Shown here one piece after another: positions 23,167 through 34,077 of a stretch of DNA of 64,000 nt. The notes beneath the pieces were generated by a model. The model was not told the origin of the DNA and searched no databases. It worked only from the letters and a program-made list of their open reading frames with translations. A program made the position numbers and the translations under genes. The DNA comes from Dermanyssus gallinae. Lineage: Eukaryota > Arthropoda > Arachnida > Mesostigmata > Dermanyssidae. The DNA is taken from NCBI GenBank assembly GCA_003439945.1, contig QVRM01006574.1, positions 1,737,501 to 1,801,500 of the forward strand, read 5' to 3'. How positions within the stretch are numbered: position 1 is the stretch's first letter; the number at the start of each line of letters is the position of its first letter.

Positions 23167-24765
23167 TAGGGTCTTCCAGAATTTGTGGCTCAAAACTTTG
23201 GAGAATCAGAGGAAGATATTTTTTTCCCAATGGAACAAGGGGCCGAAATGTCGTCCTTTAGAGCGAGAGCGAAACTGCCAAAAAATGTTCAAACTCGTGC
23301 CAACAGTCTTGACAATGTGTCGCTTAACTATGTGCGGTACGCTTCTCCACTTAATCTATTGGGCAATATGTGAGGACCTTTGATGTGGTTATTCACCATG
23401 CCAGCCAAGACGTTCATGGAGAAGCGGACCTGGTATGCATGCATGCGGGCGAATGAGCTACGGATCTTCCCTGGATCCACACCAGTGAGAATTATGTGCA
23501 TTAAACACACACGCTCTCGTGTCAGCGAAGCCCGTAAAGAGCACACGTGCTAGAAACTCCACAATGCAACGTTTTTCTTGCTACTGACACCAGCGATTGT
23601 AATCAGTACGTGGCTGCTAGTCCAAGGGCTCCAAAGCTTGAACGCTCTGAAACCGGTACGGATGCAGCTATTCGTCGGTCAGTAACACCCTGTGTACGGT
23701 ACTGATCTGACTCGCCCCAATACTTGCAACCACTGCCCGAATGCTTGCCAAAGGACGCTGGGCTAGTTCTTCAACGATAAGCTCGTTCATATCTGACGTT
23801 ATTTTTGTCCGCGGACGTCCGACACCGTAACGACGACCGTGAACGACTGATCCAGTTTCACATAGCTGACGATGTAATCTCGTAAACGTATCACAAAAAA
23901 GTAGGCGTCTATTTGGAAAACGCTCTGCATACGACCGGCGCATTTGTTTTACCAAATCATCTGCTTTACCGTACATGAAATGAAGTTCTGCAGCTTTCTC
24001 GGCTGTTGTGAGCTAATCCATCATCCCAACAGATGTAATAAAAATAAAGCCAGCACTTTGTAATAGAACGCTTATCGGATATACAAGTGGGTCCAATTTC
24101 TTAGATAGTATAAAATGCGTACTGCACGCTAAGTGGCTATACTATCTTACTTTGACTACAAGGCATTATATCTAATGTAGCGGTAGGTCGCTGGAATATA
24201 AGCACTGCTACAACTACCAAGGGAAACTGCATTTCTAGGTCATATACCATGTTTCTCACACTCAACAGAGTGCCCGTTCAGTTGCCCGTTCAGTATCAGT
24301 ACTGATATCGTCGATGAGTGGACGAAGAAGTTACAGTATTCATTTGAGTAAAGCAAGTAATAGCGCATGTGCACGCATTCACTTTGATGTGTATGTCACA
24401 CAATTGTCTTACATGTGGATTCGTAGCACCTTGAACTTGGTACCCAAATGAACGTTATTAGATGTACATTCGTTTGGACGTAGTAGCTAATATCAGCACA
24501 ATTTTGAAAAATAAATGATTAAGCGTGAAAACCAAATATAAGAACTGTAGAATTTCGTTTCTTGAGCATTTTTGATAGGACGACAGGGGCTCGCAGATTT
24601 GGTAAAGATATATCAGCATACAAAGCTCGATAAAACCATTTGTGGTAATTTTACTCTCACCCCAAAAGAAGACATTACCGCCCCTCTTCCCATTGAAAAA
24701 AACTTTTCTCGCCGAGTTGTAGCATATCTCAAAATTTGGCTCACTAATTCTGGAAGATCTGTATG
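23167..24765 (-). mobile_element. DUF4817-type DNA transposon, internally deleted, both ends present
   Basis: The left end (AGGGTCTTCCAGAATTTGTGG, then CAAAACTTTGGAG and TTTTTTCCCAATGGAACAAGG) is matched in inverted orientation at about 24660-24765 (reading back: GATCTTCCAGAATTAGTGAG, CAAATTTTGAG, TTTTTCAATGGGAAGAGGGG). The internal region at about 24465 shares GTACATTCGT with the 11692 element. Total length is about 1.6 kb. The transposase is truncated, running almost straight into the left inverted repeat. Confidence 0.75.
23328..24023 (-). pseudogene. DUF4817-type transposase, truncated
   Basis: Starting near 24023, an MMD start followed by an in-frame stop leads to LTTAEKAAELHFMYG. Then come YAERFPNRR, RLHRQLCETGS and GVGRPRTKI, the DNA-binding part of the family. 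Further down, in other frames, are a FNAHNSHW block and FSMNVLAGMVNNHIKGP followed by LPNRLSGEAYRT. The sequence then passes into the terminal repeat, so the catalytic C-terminus with the last two acidic residues is missing. Confidence 0.75.
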
Positions 24766-24831
24766 TAATATTCTTAGTGCACACGTTCCCAGAAGACAAA
24801 TGTCGCTCCATCTATATTTTTAACACATTTT

Positions 24832-24836
<5 letters not shown>

Positions 24837-24903
<67 letters not shown>

Positions 24904-24905
24904 AA
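24837..24905. repeat. (AT)n microsatellite
   Basis: About 65 bp of AT directly before copy B of the 340-bp repeat. Confidence 0.95.
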
Positions 24906-24908
24906 TTT

Positions 24909-25233
24909 TAACTGTTTTTTAGAGGAAAGTGAAATAAGTCACAGAGGGTGCGCGGCTGCTCGAGCAGAAGCCTATATCAACTTAGCGGATAAGCCAGTTA
25001 GATAACCGATAATAGGTCAAGGCTTCTCTCGGCGGTCTTTATCTCACGGCATACATAATTAGGCTAACCAATAGACAAAAACGTTGTTTTAAACTGGCAC
25101 GATTTTTAGTCGGCATAATTTATGCTCAGCTTTGAATAGGTCGGTGGCACAATAGACTACGTATATAGCGCTGATATTGGGTAGTATATCGCGATATCAT
25201 CAAGATTTATCTAATACGCTGCTGTCTAACCAC
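24909..25233. repeat. Interspersed repeat of unknown type, copy B, preceded by (AT)n
   Basis: A same-strand copy of 21910-22253, diverged by substitutions and small indels. The junction with (AT)n is at a comparable position to copy A. Confidence 0.8.
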
Positions 25234-26169
25234 GGCCAGGCCAAAATTTCACTCGTACAACGTGGCAAACATGTGCCAGGAGCGGTGGCCCATTACAAAG
25301 GGAAACTCCATACTATGTGTTTTGCTTGGGAGCAACAAATTTGTAATGCCTGACACACCAGCGCCTGTATGAATGTGTGCGCTAGGAGACCTGTCGTCAG
25401 GAACAAAGTTCGTGAGTCTCCTTGATGAAAGATACGTGACCGCTAGTCAATGTGGATACGAGACGATCCATGGGAGATCCTTACTTTCACAGGACAGTCA
25501 CAGGCCACACGCGGAAACTGCCAGCTGTTCACAGCTGGAAACGAAGCACCCGAATGTGAGTGCATTGAGTCATGTTTAAAGTCGACTGAAGAATCGATGA
25601 CCGCCCATGCGGAGTGACGATGTTACGTCGAGATTGCACTCGTAAAAATCCAACGGTGCCTCTCCTCTCTGTGATGACAGAAATGAGGACTTCACTCCGA
25701 TATTCATTAGCCGTAAATTCAAGAATGCAAGTAAGTTGTATATTATATGTATATACACACACATATATAAGCGTCAATAGCTCCCGATCAACACCGGCAT
25801 AGGTCTTCATCTGGGACAGCGGAGGTTCGTGGCCCTCTCGGGTGTGCAAGACCAAAAGTGCATCGCTATGATTAACAGAAGGGCCACAGATATTGCTAAT
25901 AAGCATACATAAGTATTTATAGACTTTAACGCATAGATAATTATTGCCTGAATTTAGTATTCCCTAGGTACGAAAGCGTAATACGGTGGGTGTTCGTATT
26001 CACCCAATCAAACTAGGAGGTACCGCTCGTGCGACCTGCATACTCCGCCCACGCTGACGACTACGAACGTTAGAATCCTTCACATTCGAACCATTTTAAC
26101 CTAGCCCTACATTTTACACGTTCGAGCTATCGTCACAACCATATTCTGACAGCTTATTAAATTCTATCT
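25234..26169. other. Non-coding interval
   Basis: No recognisable gene, only short open frames on both strands. Confidence 0.4.
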
Positions 26170-26184
26170 ATCATAGCCTCGAGG

Positions 26185-26479
26185 GTGGCGGCGTGGTCTA
26201 GGGGACTAGTGCGCTAGTCATGGTTGGCATCTACCGGTCCCCGGTTCGATCCCTGATGTTGATCGAATTTTCTTTGAGCGATCCTCATTAAGATTAGATG
26301 ATTAACCAAACCGCTAAGTGTCAGCGGCCATGCTGTCACAAGGACTGTTAGGGAAACCCTAGATATCTTAACATGTCCGGCCCTCGGTGCTTTGAAGATG
26401 TACCTCAGGTTGAGTTCCAAGCCCGTAGGGGACGGAGGGTAGTCTTTAAAAACAACCTCCTTAAAAATGTTTTAATTCT
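26185..26479 (+). mobile_element. tRNA-derived SINE, copy 2, with target-site duplication
   Basis: The head starts GGTGGCGGCGTGG with A-box TGGTCTAGGGGACTAG and B-box GGTTCGATCCC. The body matches 20268-20580 in reverse orientation, including ATATCTTAACATGTCCGGCC and CCCGTAGGGGACG. Flanks ATCATAGCCTCGAGG (26170-26184) and AGCATAGTCTCAAGG (26480-26494) form a 15-bp target duplication with a few differences. The tail is TTTTAATTCT. Confidence 0.88.
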
Positions 26480-26494
26480 AGCATAGTCTCAAGG

Positions 26495-29060
26495 CTGTCT
26501 CTCGAGTATCTTCGCGGCGTCGTATTCTGCGATGGTGTTCGGGACTTGGCTGCCAGCTGTGCTGTGTGGCTAGAACATCTATTATTGTTACCGGCAATTT
26601 CTACCGAAATGACTGGCCTGAGGATCATCCATCTTTGATCTGGCCCAGGGCTGCTGAGACTACGATTCTGTGACGGCCTATACACGCAGCCGGCAGCAAT
26701 TACTGATTCCACTCTGGCGTTGCTTTTCTCAGTGGACCGTCACCTCACACACGAACACATCGGTAGAGCGGTGCCGCAATGTCGGTTAAATACATTTCGG
26801 ACAGCCCGTACAACTGAACTAGGCCTAGAAACGATTATAGCTCTTACACGTGCTTAGCGTGACAATTTAGTACTTATCGCTAGTCTTTTACTCCTGAGTT
26901 TGTCAAGTGTGTCCCTTTCTGGACAACCGAAAGCCGCAGTGTCACAAAACCACCTAACCCGTTCAGAAAAGCATCTTTTTTTGATGAATCATTGTCCTAT
27001 AATCGTTTCAGCAGCTCGAACAGCCTCCCTTTAACGTTCTTTGGCCAGGTTGGCTGCGACCAAAATGTTGCGCTAGGCCGCGTCGTATCTCGCTCTTCCG
27101 GAATAGCTTTGATCACCGAGTCGATTTACCGTTGCCATATAAGCGGCGCATCTACATGTCACAGTTAGTGAATCAGTCCAAAAAGCGTACTAATGGTGAA
27201 TATTATTGGTGGCTGAGGTAATGTCAGTCTTCGAGAAAACCTTTACCTATCCCAGCTAATTCCAAATGTCCCTACAGCAGTTTAAAATTCCAGAGGCATG
27301 TCATTTGAATTCATTCCATCTCTTGCAGAAACATAGATGCATGAACCATATCCAGCACGGTAACAATTGTCTACACTTAGTCTGGGTGGTCGAAACTCAC
27401 GGTGAAGCCTTTCTTTTTTGCATCAGTCGTAGTTCTTTGTCGATTCAATTGGCTGAGTGCTCAAGTTAGTCCCATTTTTGAAGGCCTGCATCTAGTCCCC
27501 TCTTCTTTATCTCCCCCCCCCCCCCCACCTAGAAAACCATATGAAAACTCTTCTCCTCTAGTTAATCCTGAGCGCGCTCATTTAGTTTAGGCCTAATCCC
27601 CACACAACCAACTAGCTGGCCGTCGTAAATGCCACTCTCTGAAGCTCTGAAAAGCTGCTTTCTGCTTTACTCTGACATCACCTCACAGACACAACACCCA
27701 AGAATCTAGCTTCAGGGCTATTTCTGATTTCGGTAGTCTATCGTTACGATGAATGGCTTTGCATCCGTTCGCTGCGTTCTTTATTCTGTGAATTATCGTT
27801 GCAGGCTTCACACGCTTTGCATTCATATGAAATGCCATCTTCTTACAAGCTTGTGTGCCTCGTCCAAAACGCCGACTCAAGCTTTTATTAGGCACAGCAT
27901 CTTCCTGTTGAATATATTTCTGAACTTTAATCTGTTTTTCCATTTTGCGTGCTCTTCTGTGCGTATATCGTGTCCTCTTCGTTAATCAGATCATTCTCTC
28001 TGTGCATTGTTTGCCGCCAGGTTTCTGTACAGCCTGGATCATTTTACTCCGTAATGCATATGATTTGCTACCGAACTACAGAAGTGCAAGCAAGATCTAC
28101 TTGAAACAAGTGCACTCAAGTCGTGCAAGCAAGACCTAATTTAAACAAGTCCACTTAAACCAGTCGACCATACTTGCCATGCTTGATCACCGTATTCACG
28201 CACCGCACTTCACTCGAGACTTGCATCAATATGAGCTGCAAACACGTGTTTGCGGAGAGAAGAATTTTGACTACTACTTTCGATCACTTGGAACTTCACT
28301 TGCTTTTGTTCGGAAAAATTCGTTGTGACTCACGACGTGTCACGATCATGTCAGGCCAGTGTCGAAGAGCATGCGCAGCTGAGCATTCCGATCGGCGTTT
28401 CGATATGTTTAGTGCTGCGAATAATGTTCAAGTTTAGGCACCGTATCGATTTTCAAGTTTAGGCACCGCGGTACGCGTCGCCTAAGTCACAGTCATAATC
28501 GTCTTCGTTGTAGGTTGCCTATTGTCGTAAATTGTTGTCGTCGAATGTCATATCTGTGATATTACATTACCGCATTACTGGCGGTGGCTTTGCTCGATAA
28601 AATTCACACACACACACACACACACAAACACACGGGCAAAATGGCCATTAAATCCTCTGCAGCTCTTATAGAGTCCCGCCGTTGGCTGGACATTCAACGT
28701 CCGATAGAGGTTATCGTTATTGGTCACACTTGTCGCAGTTCTCTCAGTGCGCCGGGCCGGGCCGGGCCACTGCTGCTTCCGCTGCGAGCACGCAACTTAC
28801 ATATCTGTCGCAAAAGGCACAGATTGTAGTCGTCGATTCGTTGTCGCGTGCCGGCCTACCGTCCGTGTTGCGAACCGCAGCATTTTCTTCGGGTCGGGTC
28901 GTTTGCCACCGGCGCGATGTAGGTCGTCGCTTTTGCTATTCTTTCTTGTAGCGATCGACTTTCGGTCGATTCTCGTACGTTTCGTGTGTTCTCGACACGA
29001 CGTCGTCACGATTGTTAGATAGAGGCTGTGCTGAGGTCTTGTTCGCGGAATAGTGGTGCT
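26495..29060. other. Non-coding interval
   Basis: Contains a poly-C run near 27513, a 40-bp tandem-like block with GTGCAAGCAAGA at about 28083-28155, a 25-bp duplication (CAAGTTTAGGCACCG) at about 28428-28468, and (CA)n at 28604-28636. No gene is recognised. From about 28640 the sequence is CpG-richer, with a GGGCCGGGCCGGGCC patch. Confidence 0.4.
28604..28636. repeat. (CA)n microsatellite
   Basis: A CA tract with one AAAC interruption. Confidence 0.9.
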
Positions 29061-29085
29061 TCGCTGGCAATTGCCAGTCGGGTGT

Positions 29086-29334
29086 CTAGAATCCGTTTGT
29101 CGCGCAGCATCGGTGTCGGATCGGCGGCACCGACCGCCTGACAGGTTGATGGTGGCTGGTCATGCAGCGCTCTCTGATTTGCTTTTCTAATTCTGCTTCT
29201 TTCGGGCAGGCCTGTTCAAACCAATCTCGTTGAAATATATCACGTCCGAGGGGACATCTGAAGCGTTCGACTAGAGAGCGGCTGGCTGCCAGCATAGCCA
29301 GCGATGCATCAGGGATGTTCGCTGCCGATGCCAT
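29086..29334 (-). CDS. Unrecognised 82-residue open frame
   Basis: The minus-strand frame starts MASAANIPDASLAMLAASRS and contains a charged middle (PKEAELEKQIRERC). I do not recognise it. Amino-acid use is not low-complexity, and the ATG context (CTAATGG) is acceptable, but no splice partner, homologue or promoter can be named. It may be a chance frame in CpG-richer DNA. Confidence 0.2.
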   Translation of the reverse strand: MASAANIPDASLAMLAASRSLVERFRCPLGRDIFQRDWFEQACPKEAELEKQIRERCMTSHHQPVRRSVPPIRHRCCATNGF

Positions 29335-29665
29335 TAGCTACGTCTCCAGTGATCTCTTTAAAGCCAAGCCTGTTAACGAGTGGACTCTGATAATCTCCTA
29401 AACAACAACGCGAGTTGCTTTCTTATTTATCAGATTAGCGGTCACTTATCACTTTAGACTTGTGGTATTAAAACTGCCACAAGATATTTCTCTCTGGAAA
29501 CGAATATTTGCACTATTTTTTTTATCGACTCACTAATATTGTAACGATGTCGCTGCGCTGAGTGAACCGGGGTGTAGTCTCAGCAGAACGGCGCCTATAA
29601 CACGGAGGCCCAGAAGCAATGAACGACGACACACGAGCAGAGGTCCTTTTTCTTTTTCTAGAAGG

Positions 29666-29793
29666 TTTAGGGGAATGCAGAATGCACATGCGTCACTAGC
29701 AGCCTGCGTGACTAGTGTGGGGCTCACAAACCTACTAAACCCGGATTCCTCCCCACCTTGCCACGTTCGGTAATACTTGGCATTTCCTGGAAG
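29666..29793. mobile_element. Short MITE-like repeat, copy 1
   Basis: About 130 bp sharing CACTAGCAGCCTGCGTGACT, then ACTAAAC-CGGATTCCTCCCC and CGGTA-TACTT-GGCATT with 32823-32948. The ends carry imperfect complementary GGGAATGC and GGCATTTCC. There is no coding capacity. Confidence 0.65.
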
Positions 29794-30155
29794 ACGAGCA
29801 GAATTCTGGTGCGTGGCACAGCCGAGAAATGAATGATTGAGCTATTCTCCAACGGTCTATATATTGGTTCTCGAGGTACCGCAGCGTGCTCGGCACCCCA
29901 AGGGGTGTCAGACTCCGCTCTCAAATCAGTCGAAATTTGCAGCGGCTTGTGTTTGTTTCGTGTAGGAGTACATATCAATTAAAGTTTAAATCGGATTGAG
30001 TGGCTTAAGTACACCCTCCTCCGTCATCGGCCCGTGATCGTTTGGTGGATCGGACGGTGGAGGACGTTAGGGTTTCGGCGCGAAAGGCTATGGCCGTCCT
30101 CTGCTGGCTGGTTGAGACATGTATCGGCTTTTCGAAGTTAAGCCTTCTTTCCAAC

Positions 30156-30199
30156 GTACCCAACGGTCGCAACTGTCGAACGTTGGGACCGTTGGGTAC
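30156..30199. repeat. Inverted repeat with 13-bp perfect arms
   Basis: GTACCCAACGGTC at 30156-30168 is the exact reverse complement of 30187-30199, with an 18-base spacer. Several overlapping open frames on both strands here (30005-30708) match nothing I know. Confidence 0.8.
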
Positions 30200-30600
30200 A
30201 TTGAGGTTTGGCGCGCACGCTGTGGCCGTTGGACTTGGTCGGTTAGAACTGACTTGAATTGCGCCATGATGCGTATACAGTGTAGTGCATGGTGGAACCA
30301 TCCTCGTACTGGCCAAAAGGGGGAAAACTCCTGTCACAATATGCACGTGGCTACGGAGTTTCTTAGAAACGCGTGGGCTGGATTTCAGCTTTTGGCGGTC
30401 AGGCTCAGGTGCCGCGCAAGTGTGGTACATTTTGGTATCGCGCCACGTGTGGTGCACTCGTAAAGTGCGATGTACCCAAACCAGAGATTTCAAGAGGTTG
30501 TACTTGCGTCTACCGCAGAAAGGGGAGACTTCCACTGGCACCCTTTATCACTAAGCACTCACAAAACATAACTGTGCATTACAAGGGCCAAGTCAAGATT

Positions 30601-30601
<1 letters not shown>

Positions 30602-30634
<33 letters not shown>
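30602..30634. repeat. (AT)n microsatellite
   Basis: A dinucleotide tract upstream of the Ty3/gypsy remnant. Confidence 0.9.
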
Positions 30635-30637
<3 letters not shown>

Positions 30638-30899
30638 GGGGCCGTCTTCTCTGGACGGCAAATTTATTTAAATTCAGTTATTTCTCATTAAGCTTAAAAT
30701 TGCTTTAATTACGCATTTTTAACAAAAAAAGTATATATATATAAGACTGCAGAGTAGCATTGTTGTAGAATGATAAACAGGACAGAGTGTGGTGCTGCAG
30801 GCGGGGTCGCTATTTAGGTCGATCTGGGGTGTCCGTGGACTAGTCGTCGCGTGTCGTGGAAGAGGCAAGCGCGTACGGATTGTTGCAGCGGCAGCAAGA

Positions 30900-33401
30900 G
30901 GTTAGTTAGGGTTATTGGGCGAGGTACCGGTACAAAAACGTCGTCAGCCAGTAAGACTGCCTTCTCGACCCCGGATGGTAACTATCAGCCGCGTTGCATA
31001 AACCCATGATGATGGGTTTGTGCAACGCTTCAGCTGAAATCCAGCAGCTGATGATAAGATTGACGGAGGGCATAACGGGAGATAACATAGCCTTTCGAAT
31101 CATGGATGACACGATTACGCCGGCCGATGACTACGACGACCAAATGACGGCCATTGAACGCGTCCTGCAGGCGCTGAAGGAAGCGAAGTTTACCGTGCGG
31201 TTGGAGAAGTGTTACTGTTTCCTGCTGAAGGTAGACTTCATCGGATTTAGCTTGTCGCAGGATAAAATGCTACCGAGTCAGCAGAAAAAGGCCGAAGCAA
31301 TTCGAGATGATCTTTGACCGGCGAGTGCTACGGATGTACGATGGTTCTTCGGCATTACAAGCTACATTCGCCGACTTGTGAAAGGTTTCGCAACGATAGC
31401 AGCCACGTTGAGCTCGCTGCTCAAAAAGGACACTGAGTTTGAGTTTAGCAATGAATACGAGGAGGCGTTCTCAGCGTTAATGAAGGAGCTGGCGAGCGGG
31501 TCAATCGTGTCAAATTGATCGTGGACGACCAACTGAACTATATACTGACACGCCGTCAGTCGGGTTAGGAGCGATGTTGATTCAAATGGTAGACGGTCAA
31601 TTGAAGATGGTTTACGGCGTCAGCCGAAAACTGTTCGCGCCGGAGGATGAATTGTCACTCGACAAAACTCAAACAGCTGGCGGTGGTGTGGGCGATGACC
31701 AAATGTCGATGTTATTTGCACAGCCTCACTATGGTACTTAACCGACTGCACAGCGGTGGAGGCGTTGAAGGCTACTCCGAGTAGTGGGGTGTCGAAGCAG
31801 ATGGCGAGGTGGAGTGAAGGAATCTCTGAGTTCTACGTAAAACATCGCGCCGGAACCGCCATATATCATGTTGATGCTCTGAGTCGTGGATCGTTGGAAG
31901 GCGACGACGACGCAAGGGAAGACGAAAAACAGCTGTCGATGCCGTCGAAGCAAGTGAATGTCGTTAGTACTGAAGAGCAGGTGGCAATGATCCTGGCTAG
32001 TGACTTTTAGTCGAGGCGGATAACCGGCGTTCGGAAGAAAGAGGCCCATCAGCAATCGCCCATGGAGAACGGCCTGACCCAGGGCTACGCCTTGCAGAAC
32101 TAGGTGCTGCACAGGGTGTGGAGGAGGAAAGACGATGACAATTACGATGACGATGCAGCACACCAAGGCCGCAAATTACTCTTCGTTGTATCACGGCAGT
32201 ATCGGAAATACATCTTCGTCATCGCCGAGAAAGATTGCTCAATCCAATCTCACCGGAGCGCTAGCCGTTTCTAAAAACATTTGTTGCCCATCTCGGGCCG
32301 TTACCGGATGCGGCGGGCAAGGAGGACATTCTAACTGCGATCGAAGGCTTTCCGAAGTTTGTACTGCTAGAACCGGTACGCCTAACATCTTCGATACTAA
32401 TCGTTAAATTTACTCAGAAACGAACTCATCGATTTGGACGTCCGACAACTATCGTAGCCGACCGAAGGACGGCGTTTACGGTCAAAGCGTTTAAGGAGTT
32501 CCTGGTTAGCAACGTTATTCGCGACGGCCTCAGGTGCACTCAGCATCCTCCGGGCAACGGCCAAGCTGAGCGCGTGAATGAGGAGATAGCGCGACTGAGA
32601 GGTCACCGTCTGAAGCTATTCATGGCTACCTGCCACACAACGACCAGCTCTCGAAGTTTGTTGACACCGACAACCACAAACCATAGAGGTGGATGCCACC
32701 AGCGGATATGCACGCGCAGATAGCGCGTAGGGAAATTTTAACAGCACAGGACGCGTATATGCAACAGTACGACAAGAAACGTGCACCGCATTGAGTGATG
32801 TATTTTTTTTTTGTTCTGGGATGTTTCGGGAATGCATGATGCACATGCGCCACTAGCAGCCTGCGTGACTAGTGTGAGACTCGCAAACACACTAAACTCG
32901 GATTCCTCCCCACCCCCCCCAGGCTCGGTATTACTTTGGCATTACATCGAAACCGTGGGATGTATGCCGTTGGCGATGTGGTCGTGGTTCGCCGATTGCC
33001 GGTTGTGACGGGCGAACCGACCAAGCTTAAGCCAAGGTTTAAAGGCACTATGGAGGTGATCGCTGTCCGGCCTAACGATTCCAAAAAAGAGAGATGTTAA
33101 CGGGCAACAGTGGATGCAAAGTGACGCTCACAGCAGTTCTCAGCTGTGTGTATATAGGGCGGCTGGTAAAGAAGAAGGCGACGACGACGATGATGATGAT
33201 AATACTATCAATGCAGGCGATGAGGACAGCGAGATCGCGGCAGATCAGGAGTCCCAAGTCGCAAGTCTATGGGGAGCAGCTGAAGTAGCGTCAAGCCTTC
33301 ACGTTGGCTCAGGTGTGAGAGAACAAGCGAAAACGGAAGAGCTACGGATGTCGAGAGTGGCGCTGAGGCGTTCACGCAACAAGGCACCAACCAGAGATTG
33401 A
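30900..33401 (+). pseudogene. Ty3/gypsy retrotransposon pol remnant (RT, RNase H, integrase)
   Basis: In order, across several frames: SKTAFSTPDGNY and MGLCNAS (RT fingers), an MDD box (motif C, first Tyr replaced), LEKC and VDFIGFSLS (RT thumb side), and SATDVRWFFGITSYIRRLVKGF. Next come RNase H pieces ending HVDALSR (31.5-31.9 kb), then integrase with FGRPTTIVADRRTAF and PPGNGQAERVNEE (32.4-32.6 kb), then a KLKPRFKG integrase tail (33.0 kb) and an acidic tail to 33401. Many stops and shifts, a MITE-like insertion at 32.8 kb, and no gag or LTRs were found. It is old and inactive. Confidence 0.85.
32823..32948. mobile_element. Short MITE-like repeat, copy 2, inside the Ty3/gypsy integrase
   Basis: The second copy of 29666-29793. 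It separates the integrase block ending QQYDKKRAPH from the GDVVVVRRLPVV...KLKPRFKG block that normally follows closely, so it inserted after the retrotransposon was in place. Confidence 0.65.
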
Positions 33402-34000
33402 ACCCGCAGCCAACTCGCGGGAAGCTGGAACGTTACCGTTAATAGCTAGCTATTAATTAGTAGACGTCGGTAGGTCGATGAGCTGCCGACCTGTGATAGA
33501 AATTTTGTGCCGCTGTAGAGCTGACGACATTGCAGTTAGTGGAAAGAGACTTTGTTGAAACGCGATCGAGGAAGGATCGCAGTGTGGTGAGACAAGCCGG
33601 CGAGGCGGGCGCTGTACCGACATAGCGGAGGAGTGGGATGGATTAAAACCTACAGCCGTGGTGGTCAGTATGCGTGTTTTCTTCCCATCAGCCCAGTTAG
33701 ATCTCCATAGTTCAGAAGTGGGGTTTCGAGGGGTTAGTTAGAACCATATATATATATATATATATATACAAAAATGTCTAACTGCTCGAGACATCATAGA
33801 CAAATATACATTTACGTATGAAAAATAACTTAGTTGTGGGTTGTAAATAGTCGACCCTACCTACGCCGTCAGGTAGGGCCAGGAGGCATCTTTTCGGCGT
33901 GATCTAGTGAGACGGAACGCACCATCTCCATGAAATGCCTATGCTCTATTCACCTTGAAGATGATCTTAATAAGCATATTTTACTATTTTTTTTTACAGA
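33402..34000. other. Non-coding interval upstream of the poly-Q gene
   Basis: Contains (AT)n at 33747-33770 and, at its end, a pyrimidine-rich acceptor (TTTTTTTTACAG, AG at 33999-34000). This suggests a spliced 5' UTR for the gene that follows. No upstream exon is identified. Confidence 0.45.
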
Positions 34001-34077
34001 CATGGTGTGTGACCGTTTAATGCGTATACGTTTGATCCAAGATTACTGATCGAAACGCCGCATGACCTCTTTGGCAA

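Noticed and set aside
30005..30708. Several overlapping open frames on both strands (up to 178 codons)
   Set aside because: They overlap each other on both strands, contain a hairpin and match no family. None could be preferred.
30991..31028. 16-bp inverted repeat around GATGATGGG in the Ty3/gypsy RT
   Set aside because: The RT motifs continue on both sides (TPDG upstream, GLCNAS within), so it is not an element junction. Likely a local chance feature.
30740..33760. LTRs for the Ty3/gypsy remnant
   Set aside because: No direct repeat of LTR size was found flanking the pol remnant on comparing 30.7-30.9 kb with 33.4-33.8 kb by eye.
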